Of a DNA stretch of 64,000 nucleotides, positions 47,472-60,432 are shown one piece after another (positions within the stretch are counted from its first letter, which is position 1; each line of letters opens with the position of its first letter). Source of the stretch: Calendula officinalis (lineage: Eukaryota; Streptophyta; Magnoliopsida; Asterales; Asteraceae). Both the position numbers and the translations under genes were made by a program. Under the pieces are notes generated by a model. It was not told the origin of the DNA and did no database searches. It saw only the letters and a program-made list of their open reading frames with translations. The stretch lies in NCBI GenBank assembly GCA_963853835.1, contig OY970834.1, forward strand, positions 36,115,257-36,179,256. Reading direction: 5' to 3'.

Positions 47472-48415
47472 GGCGGTTACACTCACGAATTTCAGTAGTT
47501 TTCAAGGACATTCTTCATCAATCCAAACATTTTGTTGATTTTTAATCATTCTCTTCAAAACTATGTTCGGTATTATGAATTTCTATGTTTATTTTGTGAT
47601 TATTAGCATGACTATGGGCTAATAATCTTGTTATTCGCTATGTTTGGATGATTTTAGGGTTAAATATGGTTTAATTTTAGGATTATGGTTTAATGTTTGA
47701 ACAATTGTTGGTTTATTAATTACTCTTATGGTTAACCCTATGATCTTTGGTGTTCTTATTTATTATTAACTTGTTTAGGTATTGACAACACTTAAATAAA
47801 TTAGTGATACCCTCAACTTTTCATTAAATTGACCTAGTTGGTAATCCACTAGTAATAGGGATTAAAGTATAGTACCCAATAAGTTAGGTAAAATTATAAG
47901 TCTAAACCCAGTAATGAAAATTCTAGGTTTAGAAGACTTAGGTAATCCAAGTCTAGTAATATCAACAATCGAAGGTGTGTCTAAAGTATGACTTTTGAGA
48001 GAAGAAATTCCTATTAGTTATATTTAGGTTATTAAACGGAATTGAGAGAAATCTAGTACCGTGACCTTTAGAACATTAGATTTAATCGGGGCGCATTAAC
48101 CATAGTTAGTCCGGGATGAATTCATGCATAGTGAATACTCTTTAAATCTTTGAAAACAACTTTTCAAATCACCACTTTAGTATTTTATTTAATCAATTTA
48201 GTGTTTACAAATTACAACAATGGAAATCTTAATCAACTTAATTAATTTATTAGCTTTTAATCATTGGATCACATAAATCGCTCCCTGAGGATTCGATAAC
48301 CCGAAATACTTGCCTAAGCTATATTACCCACGATTAGGTATACTTGCCTATGAATGTGGTAGTCTAGATTAGTGGTATTTAGGAGCTTTATTTTATAACT
48401 AGATCTTGCACATCA
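47472..48415 (+). mobile_element. Athila-type 3' LTR, 5' part missing
   Basis: Matches 42080-43041 with few differences and the same last bases (gatcttgcacatca). It is joined at 47471 to the end of RNase H, so the LTR lacks its own start and the polypurine tract is absent. The right flank is WDR75-derived sequence. No clean 5-bp target duplication was seen, as expected after deletion. Confidence 0.8.
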
Positions 48416-48435
48416 GACATTACCTTGGGGTGAAG

Positions 48436-50275
48436 AAATTATTACTGGGATCAAGGTTACTATCAATATATATTTCATGTAATTTTTTTTATTTTTTTTT
48501 CAGCTTCCTTCTCCAATTCCAGAGATGTTTAATGGTGCATGTAATGATTTTGTTGTTGATCATACGTCTGGTTTGGTTGCTATTCGTACAGAGAATTATT
48601 GTATCCAATTTAACAGCTTGTTTGATGATCGTGATATCTCAGAACAGGTACATTTTTTTTTTTTTTTTAGAATATTTATTATATTTTTCAGGTTCAGGTT
48701 TGTGAAAGAAATCATCAACCAAGTGATGGGTAAATACAATATACTGCCTATTTGGACTTTTATAATTATTGTTATAGTAATAATAATAATAATTAATTTT
48801 AGGAAGAAACCTATGACAGCTGCTGATGGTTCCGAATTAGCATTTGCTACATAAACTGATATCACATTGTGGGACCCAGAGACGAATGTTCTGGTGGCTG
48901 TAATCGGGTCAGCTCGTGAGGTGGGTCCTACATCTTAATCTTATACTCTTTCCTTTTTAAATGTATTTATCAGTTTTAATTAATAATTTATTTTGCAGTC
49001 AATTGTAAATCTATCGTTTATTGGAGATTTTAGTTTTCTTGTATCTGCATCTCGAGGTTCAAACCCACAATTTGCTGTCTGGAGTATGGAAAAACATACA
49101 AATTTCACACCCAATGTAAGATTTGTTTTACAAATACAAATTTTTATAAGCTATGATTAACATGAATATTTATTTATGCTTAATAAATGCAGCTATAACA
49201 TGTTCAGAAAAGGAACCCCTTTTAGCCGTTATTCTTCATGAGTCATCTAAAGTTGACGTGGCAAAATAAGACAACGCCAAGGGGGCGATACTACTATACA
49301 ATGGTTTGTAGAAAAGGTAAAAATTAGAAAATATGTTGTTTTTAATTTGCAAAACGTGCAGGCAAAGGGAGGCTTTTATTCAAAAAAGAAACAGCACTTT
49401 ACTTGCATACGTAAATGGTGATCACGAGTACGCTCTTTTCAACCCACCGAAAGTGTACCTCTAGAGGCAACAGGTTTGACTTGGTCAAAGGACCTAACTG
49501 TTCTCTAATTTACTCGTGTTTTGCAAAATCAAAAAGTTATCATTTTTCCCATTTTATAAAATCTTTTATATAAAAAAATTATTATGCTTTATAGGGATGC
49601 TGGTGTTTCTGCAATTGCTTTCCATCCAACACGTGGTATGGCTGTTAGTGCATCTTATGGTGGCGACTTTAAGGTAAGATAACTAATTATATTTTTTAAA
49701 TTTCAAAAATTGTGTTTGTAATTTCATCAATTTTTCATAAAATTTGGCATTTTACAGGTTTGTGTTAGTAATCGTGATGTTAGACAGAATGATAAATTGA
49801 TTCAAAGGACTCGATGGGTATGTCTTGACACGAAAATAAAAAAAATCTTAAATGAATGAAATTAATAATGATAATTTTATTTTTAAATTTCAAGAAAAAA
49901 CCTATGACAGCTGTTGCATTTCTGTTGATGGTTCCGTATTAGCAGTTGCTGCAGAAACTGTTATCACATTGTGGGACCCAGAGAAGAACATTCTCATGGC
50001 TGTTATCACATCTTAATCTTATACTCTTTCTTTTTTAAATGTATTTATCAATTTTAATTAATGATTATTTTGCAGCCAATTATCTATCGTTCATTGGAGA
50101 TTCCAATTTTCTTGTATTTGCATCTTGAGGTTCAAACCCACAACTTGCTGTTTGGAGTATGGAAAAACTGTCAGTTTCTTGGTCATACAAACCTCACACC
50201 CAATGTAAGTTTTGTTTCACAAATAAAAACTTTAAGTTCTTTTTTTAATTTTTTTTTGTAAGCTATAATTAACAC
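48436..50275 (+). pseudogene. Scrambled, partly doubled copy of the WDR75 gene
   Basis: Exons and introns of the gene at 31148-34797 recur here in altered order. Exon 6 end and exon 7 are at about 48445-48650, exon 8 at 48690-48727, then exon 12 (48810-48920), exon 13 (48998-49113), exon 14 (49192-49316) and exon 15 (49362-49486). The sequence then jumps back into intron 9 (about 49520), exon 10 (49595-49673), exon 11 (49759-49817), exon 12 (49894-50010) and exon 13 (50076-50203). Introns are kept, so this is a DNA-level duplication. Small deletions, an in-frame stop in the first exon 12 copy (tacataaac near 48850) and others show it is dead. A Ty1-copia LTR begins inside its intron 13. Confidence 0.9.
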
Positions 50276-50432
50276 TGTTAGAATATATTATGTAATAAAG
50301 TGTAATAATATATTATTATTTAGTCAATAGGTTAATTATGGTAGGACTTAATTATAGCCTTAATGAAGGCATTGTATTGTGTATATATGGTTGGCTAGTG
50401 TAATGAGAAAGGCAGGCATTAACATTCTTTCA
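50276..50432 (+). mobile_element. Ty1-copia 5' LTR
   Basis: A short LTR of 157 bp from tgttagaatatatt to attctttca. It is preceded by aacac (50271-50275), which belongs to the WDR75 intron 13 copy and is the likely target duplication. A degenerate Met-tRNA primer-binding site (tgttatcagatc) follows at 50433-50444. The TGTTAGAATATATT start is typical of copia LTRs. Confidence 0.75.
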
Positions 50433-50781
50433 TGTTATCAGATCAAGGTTCATCCGTAGTTGGTCAAACGGCCACACGGACCCCACGTAACCCATAAATA
50501 TCCACGTGTTAGGCGCGGAAAAAGAAAAAAAATGACGCCACACGTGAGGGGGCGTGTTGAGATGTCCCACATTGGACAAGATATGAACCAGTAATGTGCT
50601 TATAAGGGTCCTGGGCTACTCCTCTTACAACCAATTGGTTTAAAGATGGAACCCAATTTTCTCCCACTTCCGCTCCATCTTCTGTTCGTGAACAAGATTC
50701 AGTGGTTTCTACCATTGTTTTCTAGTTCTTTCTTTCTTTCTTCTTTTTCTTAAACACTTTCTGCAAGTGTTTTTGCTTCTA

Positions 50782-51580
50782 ATGGCACCCGAACCAATCC
50801 CCGCCAACACTCACAAATTCCATCCTGCCCTTGGGGTCTCCAATATTCGGAATCATATACCGATTAAACTCGAGTCCCACAACGTTCAATACGCGACTTG
50901 GGCGGAACTCTTTAAGATTTGTGCTCGGTCGATGCAAGTCCTTCACCATATCATTCCATCCGATAACGCCTCCGGTTCTACACCCAAACCCGACGACGAA
51001 CTGTGGGTCACTCTTGATGCTACAGTTTTAGGGTGGATTTATGCCACCATATCCACTGACTTAATCACCACGGTTATGGTAGCCGGATCAACGGCGATGG
51101 ATACGTGGAATCGCTTACGGGATGTGTTTGAAGACAATAAGCATGCTCGAGCTGTGACTCTCGAGCAAGAGTTTTCTCATACCGTGCTTGCTGATTTTGA
51201 AGGCGTCTCGGCCTATTGTCAAGGGTTGAAAGAGCTTTCCGATCAACTCCGCAACGTGGGTGCCGCGGTCTCTAATGATCGGTTAGTGCTTCAAATGGTG
51301 TCGGGACTTACCGATGCTTATAACGGGGTTGGAACACTTCTTCGCCAAAGCAATCCGTTACCGTCTTTTCAACACGCTAGATCTATGCTTACTCTCGAGG
51401 AAGCGGGTTTGGCAAAGAAACAGGCGACGTCGTCTCATTCCGCCATGATCATGCCCGTTACCGATTCTCCCCACGGAGCATCTGCCGGTTCTGCTAAGCA
51501 TCAGGACAGTACTTCGAAGAATAACGGTGGTCGACGACACAAAAATTCTGGTTAGAATCACAGTGGAAAAGCAACGGCGG
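50782..51580 (+). pseudogene. Ty1-copia gag
   Basis: The frame starts at the ATG at 50782 (MAPEPIPANTHKFHPALGVS) and carries a copia Gag (UBN2-type) core: IPIKLESHNVQYATWAELFK, AWIY-type helix GWIYATISTDLITTVM, WNRLRDVFEDNKHARAVTLE, LRNVGAAVSNDRLVLQMVSG. A TAG at 51553-51555 ends it, and a one-base frame change follows near 51560-51570 before the Gly/Asn-rich linker. A clear zinc knuckle was not seen. Confidence 0.85.
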
Positions 51581-53456
51581 TGCAAACGGGGGTCACAGTC
51601 AGCCCAATTTTAATCCGTGGGCCCAATGGTATGCCGCCTCACACAATTGGCCCAATTCCTCACAGTGGGCTTTACCCCCATGTCCTTACCCTACTATGCC
51701 ATGGGCTGGTTCCACTCGCCCAAATAATAGCAGCAACGGCATTCTGGGCCGAGCCCCACATCCGGCCCAACAGGCCTTCCACACGGGTTCGGAATACGCT
51801 CCTACGGATATTGAGTCGGCAATGTACACTATGGGTCTAAACCCACCGGCTAATCCTTGGGTTATGGACACCGGGGCATCGTCACACGTCACCGCCGATA
51901 AAGGTAAACTCTCGTCTCTTTTTAATTCGAGCATTAAAAATGGTATTATTGTTGGAAATGGCCATTCTATTCCAATTTTAGGGTATGGACACACAAAACT
52001 TAAACCACCACACCCACCCCTTATTCTGAAAAACGTCCTATATGCCCCCCATATCATCAAAAATTTGGTTTCGGTGCGAAAATTTACTAAAGATAATTTT
52101 GTTTCTGTGGAATTTGACCCTTTTGGATTTTGTGTTAACGATTTTCAGACGGGGACTCGTTTAACGAGATGTGATAGCCATGGGGATCTTTATCCGGTTA
52201 CTTCCTTGAAGCCGACGAATAACCACTATCATTTTGCTTTTTTATTTTCCACTTTATGGCATGATCGTTTAGGTCATCCGGGGCCTCCGGTTTTTGAGTC
52301 CTTACGACAACATAAAATCATTTCGTGTGGCCCCTATAAACATTTTTCTTTATGTCGTTCTTGTGTGTTAGGAAAACAAGTTAAATTACCTTTTCACCAC
52401 TCCCCAAACAATACGGTTGCTCCTTTTGATGTGATACATTGTGATTTGTGGACTTCTCCGGTTTTGAGTAATTCGGGATTTCGTTATTATATTGTGTTTT
52501 TGGATGATTATACTAACTTTGTTTGGACTTACCCTTTGGCTAGGAAATCGGATGTGTACACTATTTTTGTGAAGTTTCATGCCTTTATTCATACCCAATT
52601 TGAACGCAATATTAAAAATTTACAATGTGATAATGGCAAGGAATTTGACAACAAAAATATGCTTGATTATTGTCATAAACATGGTATTGGCCTTCGTTTT
52701 TCATGTCCGTATACATCTTCTCAAAACGGTAAGGCGGAACGCAAACTCCGGTCACTAAACAATGTCATCCGAACCCTTTTGTCTCATGCGACCGTTCCAC
52801 CCTCTTTTTGGCCCTATGCTTTAAGTATGGCTACTTACCTTCAAAATGTTTTACCAAGTAAGGTTCTAAACTTTCAAAACCCGGTCTCTATTTTGTATAA
52901 AAAACAACCGGATATCTCACACCTACGTGTGTTTGGGTCACTATGTTACCCTCTTTTACCATCTACCACTCTTCATAAACTTCAAGCTCGGTCAAAACCG
53001 TGTGTTTTTTTGGGGTTTCCAGATAATCATAGAGGGTATAGGTGTTATGACATGCTTTCTAAGAAAATCATAATTTGTCGTCATGTTATATTTGATGAAA
53101 CCAAATTCCCTTTTTCTACTTTATCCCCTCCCCCGGAATATACATTTTTGGATTCTCCCCACAGTGAATATTATCGAAGTCACATGCAACATGCAGCCCA
53201 ACAATTACCTTTGGAGACTAATGTTCAACAGGCCCAACCTCCGTCACCTTTGGCCCATCAGTCCCCATGTGGTGCGCCTACATCCCAACAATCCCACTCT
53301 CCTCCTTCGGCCCAATAGCCCACCCCATCTCCCACCCTTCTCCGCCAGCCCAACAGCCCGCCCCATCTCCGCCGGCCCAACAGCCTGCTTCGGCCCAACA
53401 GCCCACCCCCTCTTCCCCGGCACAACAGCCTGCGTCGGCCCAACATCCGTCTATTC
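51581..53456 (+). pseudogene. Ty1-copia protease and integrase, cut before RT
   Basis: Protease is shown by PWVMDTGASSHVTADKG. The GAG-pre-integrase domain has HDRLGHPGPPVFESL and CRSCVLGKQ. Integrase shows the DDE pattern: VIHCDLWTSPV, LQCDNGKEFDNKNM, and KAERKLRSLNNVIRTLL. The LRVFGSLCYPLLP segment follows, then a Pro/Ser/Gln-rich linker. A TAG at 53316-53318 lies in the linker. At 53457 a chromovirus LTR is inserted, so reverse transcriptase and RNase H are not in this window. Confidence 0.88.
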
Positions 53457-55696
53457 TGTAACACCCCAAAATTTAAGCCATTTTTAAAAAAAATAAATAA
53501 ACTTTAACCTAACGGAAGCAATCCCAACTAATACAGTTTATCAAAAGACTTACCAACTATTAATAATTTACAAACCAACTTAAACTATTATAAAAATATC
53601 CGGTGTTACTAAATCCAAGGCTTGACCATTTTACCAAAATATCAGAGTAATTGACAAAACCTTCCTTCAAATCCCAACTCTAAAGTCCACCCAGTCAAAC
53701 CTGTAAAGAGCCAACAAGAGAGGGATTAGCATAACGCTAAGTGAATGAAATTATAAACATTAAATTGCACAACCACAACAATTTAAGATAACACCCTCTA
53801 CAAATAACACCCTTTGTAATTAGCAAAAAACCAGAGGACCGGCGGTTCGGCCCAACTCACAACTGTCGTCGGCCCAACAACAGTTTACTGATAGCCCTAA
53901 GCTACTTGGTACAATACCAGTGCTCCTCGACCTACCCGTGTCCAAGGAGTCCTGGTATTGTCTCCAATAGCTAACGATGCTCAGCCACTAACTGCACGGG
54001 CTGACCTCTTTCCGTGTATCATGCGCATATTGCAGTTAATTACACATAACAACCGAATTAACTAACACCGAAACAAGAACCATATCGAAAACAATTATGC
54101 AGATAAAAAATCTTGCATATTCTGCACTAACCCAAGTGGAACCTGAAACCATTGCAAGTTATACTATCTAATGGTTATAAATCCACTCACCTTAACAAAA
54201 GCTCCTTGATACTCAGTGATCTTATGTTACTGAGTTCCTTTACCCTTTCCTGCAACACAAATAAACACTCGAATTAATAACCGATTTGACCCGAAATGTG
54301 CAAAACTATACAATACACTATAATATCATAACAACATGTACTCAATCCAAAACTTACACTTATATAACCCCCAATTTGACACTTTGACTTACAAAAGTCA
54401 AACCCGATTCATTCTAGTAAAATTATACAATTTTACCCAAATAGGTCAAAAAGCCCACTTTAATTAATTAAAATACCCAAACGGGTCAAATAGGCCCACT
54501 TTAATTAAAAGAATACTCAAACGGGTCAAATACGCCCACTTTAATTAACAAAATGCCCAAACGGGTCAAATAGGCCCACTTTAATTAAAAGAATACCCAA
54601 ACGGGTCAAATAGGCCCACTTTAATTAAAAGAATACCCAAACGGGTCAAATAGGCTTACTTTAATTAACAAAATACCCAAACGGGTCAAATAGGCCCATT
54701 TAACTTATAACTTTACAAATGTGTATCATTGGATCTCATTCGCCATCCTTTTGTATTTCCTACAACTTATGATCAGTTAAATTAAAAGACTTTAACCCAT
54801 TTTAGGTCAAAAGTCCACAATTCATTTAACTAGTTTCTATTACTTGATCAATTTTACTCAAACTTAACAATTGATCAAATTGGTATTATAACTAGTTTCT
54901 AATAACAATTTCAACCCTAACCATAACATATAACAATCATAAATATCACAGAAATTATAAATCCAAGAATTAGTGTTCTTCCCCAAATCACCAAAATAGT
55001 GATTCTTTCCCTTAGTCACCAATTTGAAGTTTCAACTAACAAGGAATCATATAATAGACACAACTAGCTCATAGAAACCTAGGTAAATCATCAATTTCTT
55101 GATTTCAATCAAAACTCATAAACCCTAGTTTATGTACTTGAGCAAAAACTCCAAAAATTGAAACCCTAGACAAGAAGAGATGACTACTTACCAACTTGTT
55201 GCTTAATTTCGAAATTATGGCTGGAAAAAGGAAGAATTTAAGCTTCAATTTGCAAGAAGTAGTGAAGAACTAAGGTTTGTGTGTGTTTTGGTGTAAAACG
55301 AGCGAACAGAGAGAAAGAACGAGACTGAAATTGTTATAGGACAAAAATCTGATTCAGCCCCAAATAATAAAACGTGGTCAGCCTCAGAAGAAAGCTGGAG
55401 CTGACCTAATTTCGTTTTTATCGGTATAATACTGAAATTTCGATGTTTAATTCGGAACCCTAAACGACCTCTGTTTTTAAATCTGAAAATACCGTTGGAA
55501 CCCTTGTTCAAAAGAGAACATAGATATATAAAAATCATTCTAATATATATCTATCTCAGTATTTGCTAATTTTTAACCCCGTGGTTAAAAATACAAAAAA
55601 TTCAAATAATTCTAATAAAATCCTATAAAATAGAAAAATAATAAATAATACTTACAGATATTATTAAAATATCATACCGGGTCTCGGGGTGTTACA
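53457..55696 (-). mobile_element. 3' LTR of the minus-strand chromovirus
   Basis: On the minus strand it begins tgtaacaccccgagaccc at 55696 and ends ttggggtgttaca at 53457, about 2.24 kb, with TG..CA ends. A polypurine tract precedes it (aaggggggaagatt, 55697-55710). The probable left target duplication is tattc (53452-53456). Inside it, from about 54430 to 54700, a 40-bp unit (cccaaacgggtcaaataggc-type) is repeated about seven times at exact 40-bp spacing. Confidence 0.85.
54430..54700. repeat. 40-bp tandem repeat in the LTR, about 7 copies
   Basis: The motif acgggtcaaa starts at 54481, 54521, 54561, 54601, 54641 and 54681, with a diverged first unit near 54441. Units alternate between an ...attaaaag and an ...attaacaaa form, which suggests expansion partly in 80-bp steps. 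Confidence 0.9.
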
Positions 55697-55708
55697 AATC
55701 TTCCCCCC

Positions 55709-58700
55709 TTAGGAAGATTCCGTCCCCGGAATCTCTACTCGGTCAAATAAAGCCGGGTAGCGATCCCTCATCTCCGCCTCAGTTTCCCATGTCATATCCG
55801 CACCGAGACTATGTTTCCACTTAACCAATACCATTGGAATTTGTTTCTTACGCAATTTAGTTACCTTTCGATCTAATAGTTCTACCGGTTCTTCAACTAA
55901 CCGTTTCTTCGAATCAACCTTCAATTCCCGAACCGGTAACACTTGATCTATAATCTCAGGATTACATTTCCTCAAATAACATACATTGAAAGTGTCATGG
56001 ATTCCCGATAATTCCGGTGGTAAATCTAAAGTAACCGACTGATCATTAACAACCCGACTAATACGGAATGGCCCAATATACCTCGGTGCTAGTTTCCCTC
56101 GTTTCCCGAATCGAATTACCCCTTTCCAAGGTGAAACCTTTAAGTATACCATCTCGTTAACCTCAAAAGTCACCGGTCTTCGTTTTGGATCTGCGTACAT
56201 CTTTTGCCTATCACGGGCGGCTTTTAACTTTTCTCGAGCAATCGCCACTTTATCTGCGGTCATTTGGACGATCTCGGGACCCACAAATTGTTTCTCCCCC
56301 GCTTCTAACCAACACGTGGGAGTTCGACATCGCCTACCATATAACATCTCATATGGTGGCATCTTGATACTCGAGTGATAAGAATTATTGTAAGCAAATT
56401 CAATCAACGGTAAGTGAGAATCCCAAGAACCACCATATTCTAAAACACACGCTCGTAACATATCTTCGAGAGTCTGAATCGTCCTCTCTGATTGACCGTC
56501 TGTCTGCGGATGATAAGCTGTACTCAAATTTACCCGTGTACCCAATTCTCGTTGTAAACTATTCCAAAATTTTGATACAAATCTTGGATCCCGATCAGAA
56601 ACTATCGATAGCGGTACACCGTGTCGAGATACAATCTCATTAATATAAACTTGTGCTAACTTTCTGAGCGAATTTGTCTCGTTAATAGCTAGAAAATGAG
56701 CACTTTTAGTCAACCGATCTACCACAATCCAAATCATATCGTGACCTTTTTGTGTTCGTGGTAATTTAGTAACAAAATCCATTGTGATATTATCCCATTT
56801 CCACTCGGGAATTTCTAATTGTTTCAAAGATCCGTACGGTTTCTGATGTTCAGCTTTGACCTGTGCACAAATATGACACTTTTCTACAAATTGTGCCACA
56901 TCTGATTTCAAAGTCGGCCACCAATATAATACTTTTAAATCATTATACATTTTAGTACTTCCCGGGTGAACCGATAAACGTGACTTGTGGGCCTCTGTTA
57001 AAATCAAATCCCGAAGACCCCCAAGTAAAGGAACCCAAACCCGTGATTGAAATGTTTTTAATCCTCGAGAATCGTCAACTAATTCATCTTTTCTTTTAAG
57101 CATTATTTCACACTTCAGGTTTTCATTCTTTAAAGCTTCTAATTGACATATCTTCAATCGATCAATCAAATCAGAGACGATCTCCATTCGCATAAATCGT
57201 ATATTATCTGAATTTTCTTTACGACTTAATGCATCAGCGACTATATTGGCTTTCCCGGGATGATATCGAATTTCACAATCATAATCTTTGATTAATTCTA
57301 GCCACCGTCTTTGTTTCATATTTAAATCTTTCTGAGTAAACACATACTGTAAACTTTTGTGGTCGGTACAAATAATACATTTCGTTCCGTAGAGATAATG
57401 TCTCCACAACTTTAATGCAAAAATAACCGCCACCAATTCGAGATCGTGTGATGGGTAGTTTCTTTCGTGTGTCTTTAACTGTCTTGAAGCATAAGCTATC
57501 ACCCGATCTCGTTGCATAAGTACACAACCCAAACCCGAGAATGAAGCATCACAATATACAATAAAGTCTTCCGAACCCTCCGGTAACGCGAGAATTGGAG
57601 CTTGACATAATAAATTCTTTAAAGTTTGAAATGCATTTTCTTGTTCGTCACTCCACCGATACGGTACATCTTTACGGGTCAACTTGGTCAACGGGCCCGC
57701 AATCTTTGAAAAATCTTTGATAAATCGTCGGTAATAACCCGCCAACCCAAGAAAACTCTTAATTTCTGATGGTGTCTTTGGTGCATTCCAATTCATAACT
57801 GCAGTAATTTTGGCCGGATCTACTTTAACCCCGTCAGCACAAATAACATGACCTAAAAACTGTACCTCCCGTAACCAAAACTCACACTTTGAAAACTTAG
57901 CATAAAGTTGTTCCCGCTTCAAAGTATCTAAAACTTGTCTTAAATGTTCTTCGTGATCTGATTCGGTTTTCGAGTATATCAATATATCGTCAATAAAAAC
58001 GATTACAAATTTATCTAGAAATGGTCGACACACCCGATTCATAAGATCCATGAATATTGCCGGGGCATTTGTTAACCCAAACGGCATAACTAAAAACTCA
58101 TAATGACCGTACCGAGTTCGAAAAGCCGTCTTATGAACATCGTCTTCATGAACACGAACTTGATGATACCCGGATCGTAAATCAATTTTTGAATAACAAG
58201 AAGAACCTTGTAACTGATCGAACAAGTCATCGATTCGAGGTAACGGATAATTGTTCTTCATTGTTCGTTTATTCAACTCCCGGTAATCAATACACATACG
58301 GAGAGTACCATCCTTTTTCTTTACAAATAATACCGGAGCTCCCCAAGGTGAGGAACTTGGTCGAATAAAGCCTTTGTTGAGTAACTCCTGAATCTGAGTC
58401 ATCATTTCACGGATTTCTGAAGGTGCCAACCGATACGGAGCCCGAGCCACGGGATTGGCTCCCGGAACCAAATCAATTTTGAATTCTACCTCCCGAATAG
58501 GAGGTAACCCAGGTAAATCATCGGCAAAAACCTCCGGGTATTCCGAAACCACCCGGATATCACGAACCACCTGTTTTTCTTTTCGGGTATCAACAGCATA
58601 AGCTAGAAAAGACTCACACCCTTTAGCCAAGGATTTCCTGGCTTTCATAAATGAAATGATCGGAAAAGAAGAATTAACCCGATCACCACGAGCCACTACA

Positions 58701-58820
58701 TGTGACCCGTCCGATAAAGGAAAAGAAATCAATTTCTTATGACATTTTATACTAGCTCTATTGGTACTCAACCAATCCATACCAAGGACTACATCAAAGC
58801 CAGATATTGGCATTAACAAC
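55709..58820 (-). pseudogene. Chromovirus (Tekay-type) polyprotein, 5' part cut off
   Basis: A long open frame encodes the end of protease (GFDVVLGMDWLSTNRASIKC), then reverse transcriptase (GTLRMCIDYRELNKRTMKNN; KIDLRSGYHQVRVHEDDVHK; FVIVFIDDILIYS with the catalytic DD). RNase H follows (IVYCDASFSGLGCVLMQ; DHKSLQYVFTQKDL), then integrase (HPGSTKMY...CHICAQVK zinc finger; WKWDNITMDFVTKLPRT; IVSDRDPRFVSKFW; YHPQTDGQSERTIQTLEDML). A C-terminal chromodomain (VEEPVELLDRKVTKLR; VLVKWKHSLGADMTWETEAE) marks a chromovirus. The frame has no internal stop, so this is a young copy. Gag and the protease start are missing because a second LTR element is inserted at 58826. The first 50 or so codons of the open frame beyond that point are LTR sequence. 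Confidence 0.93.
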
Positions 58821-58998
58821 AAGGATGTAACGACCCGAAATTTGTAAATAAATAAAATATGCAAAAATATGATAAATAAGGATAAATCGTTTAAAGAACG
58901 TAGGAATTGGTTTCGTGTCGTTTGGAGACCGTATGAGAAAGTTATGGGCGAAACCGGGTCGAAACGTGAAGCAAAAGTTGCAGCCCTGCTGCATAAGG

Positions 58999-59200
58999 GC
59001 AAGATAGCGCCGCTATCTTGAAGATAGCGACGCGATCTTGTGGTTTTCAGGCAGCGGACCGAAATAGCTATTTGATGGAAACGCGAAATTGAGATAGCGT
59101 CGGGATAGCGCCGCTATATAGTGGCGCGATTTATGGCGGGCATTGAGATCGCGCCGCTATCTTGTAGATAGCGACGCGATCTCCGTCGCTGAAAGCATTA
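58999..59200. repeat. Cluster of gatagcgccgctatc-type palindromes
   Basis: The near-perfect palindrome aagatagcgccgctatctt is at 59001-59019, followed by aagatagcgacgcgatctt. Variants recur at about 59085-59130 and 59145-59190. This is a GC-rich island in otherwise AT-rich LTR sequence. Confidence 0.75.
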
Positions 59201-60432
59201 AAGTCGGGTTTCTTGTCATTTAATGCATCCAAAACCCTAGTTTTTCTCCCACTCGAGTTTGTGAACGATTTTGGGTGTAAACCACCATTTGGAGCTGATT
59301 TCTTCATCAAATCTTGTGATTCTTCACTCCTAGTTGAAGATTAAAGGTATATCTTCACTCCTTTGTAGTTGTAGCTTTAGATCTATGGGTTTAGAGGCTT
59401 GGGTTTGAAACCCTAGTTCTTGGGTTGGTGATTAATGGTTAAATAAAGATTGTATACACTCAATAGATGGTATATTGACAAAGGAAACAAGTGTATGATT
59501 CGATTTGTAAGAATCTTAAGGGTTGGTTTAACCTAGGGTTTGGTAAATCACCATAATTGGGGGAAAGTGTTAAATGGATGGTATCTAGTGATAAATGGAT
59601 ACATTGGTAGTAGAATGTGATGTTGATAACCTTGTGATTTTGTATTAGGCTTCCGGTGAAGTCTTGGAGTTTGATCAAATTGTTGGAACAAGGAAACTGA
59701 CGTAAAGAATACGGTTGGAGCACTTTATTGCTAAGGTGAGTACATGAGACTTTTAAACTGGGTACATAGCAAATGGTTTTTGAAAATACATATGATATGT
59801 TATGGGTCTTTATTAATAAATGTTTTGATAAAGATAGTGACTAAAAAGATAAGAAAGTAGGTGTAATGTGATACTAGAATAAGTCTAGTATGATTGACGA
59901 ATTTGGAAGTAAATATGATAAACTAAAGTAATTATGAAATCTTTACTAAGGAACCATAATAATGTAGTTATGGAGTAATATAATGTATATTGAGTCTTTA
60001 TTAATAATTATGTATTAGTAAAGCAATTGGAAATGATTTGATAAGTAGTGAGAACGTATTGGTAATAGTTACTAGTAAAATAAATGAACGAATACATATA
60101 TGAAAATGATTATGATGGGACTAGTAATAATTATGTATTACAGTCACGAAGAGATAAAAGTATTATGGCGTCGATAGACAAGAATTGTATATTGTGAAAT
60201 AAGTGAATATGAACCTCCTAGGGTTCATAGATGTAGAAGTATGTGTAGATTGCTTATGATTGGGTACATGGGACTATACGGGTACGTTCTCTATGTGAAC
60301 TAGTTGAATATAGTTATTATTATATGACTAACTTGATTGATGATGAACGTGATAGCCGAGAGCTAGATTGGCATAACCATAGGGTTATGATGAGATTGAG
60401 ATAATATGATGATACGGGCGACTCCCGATCAT

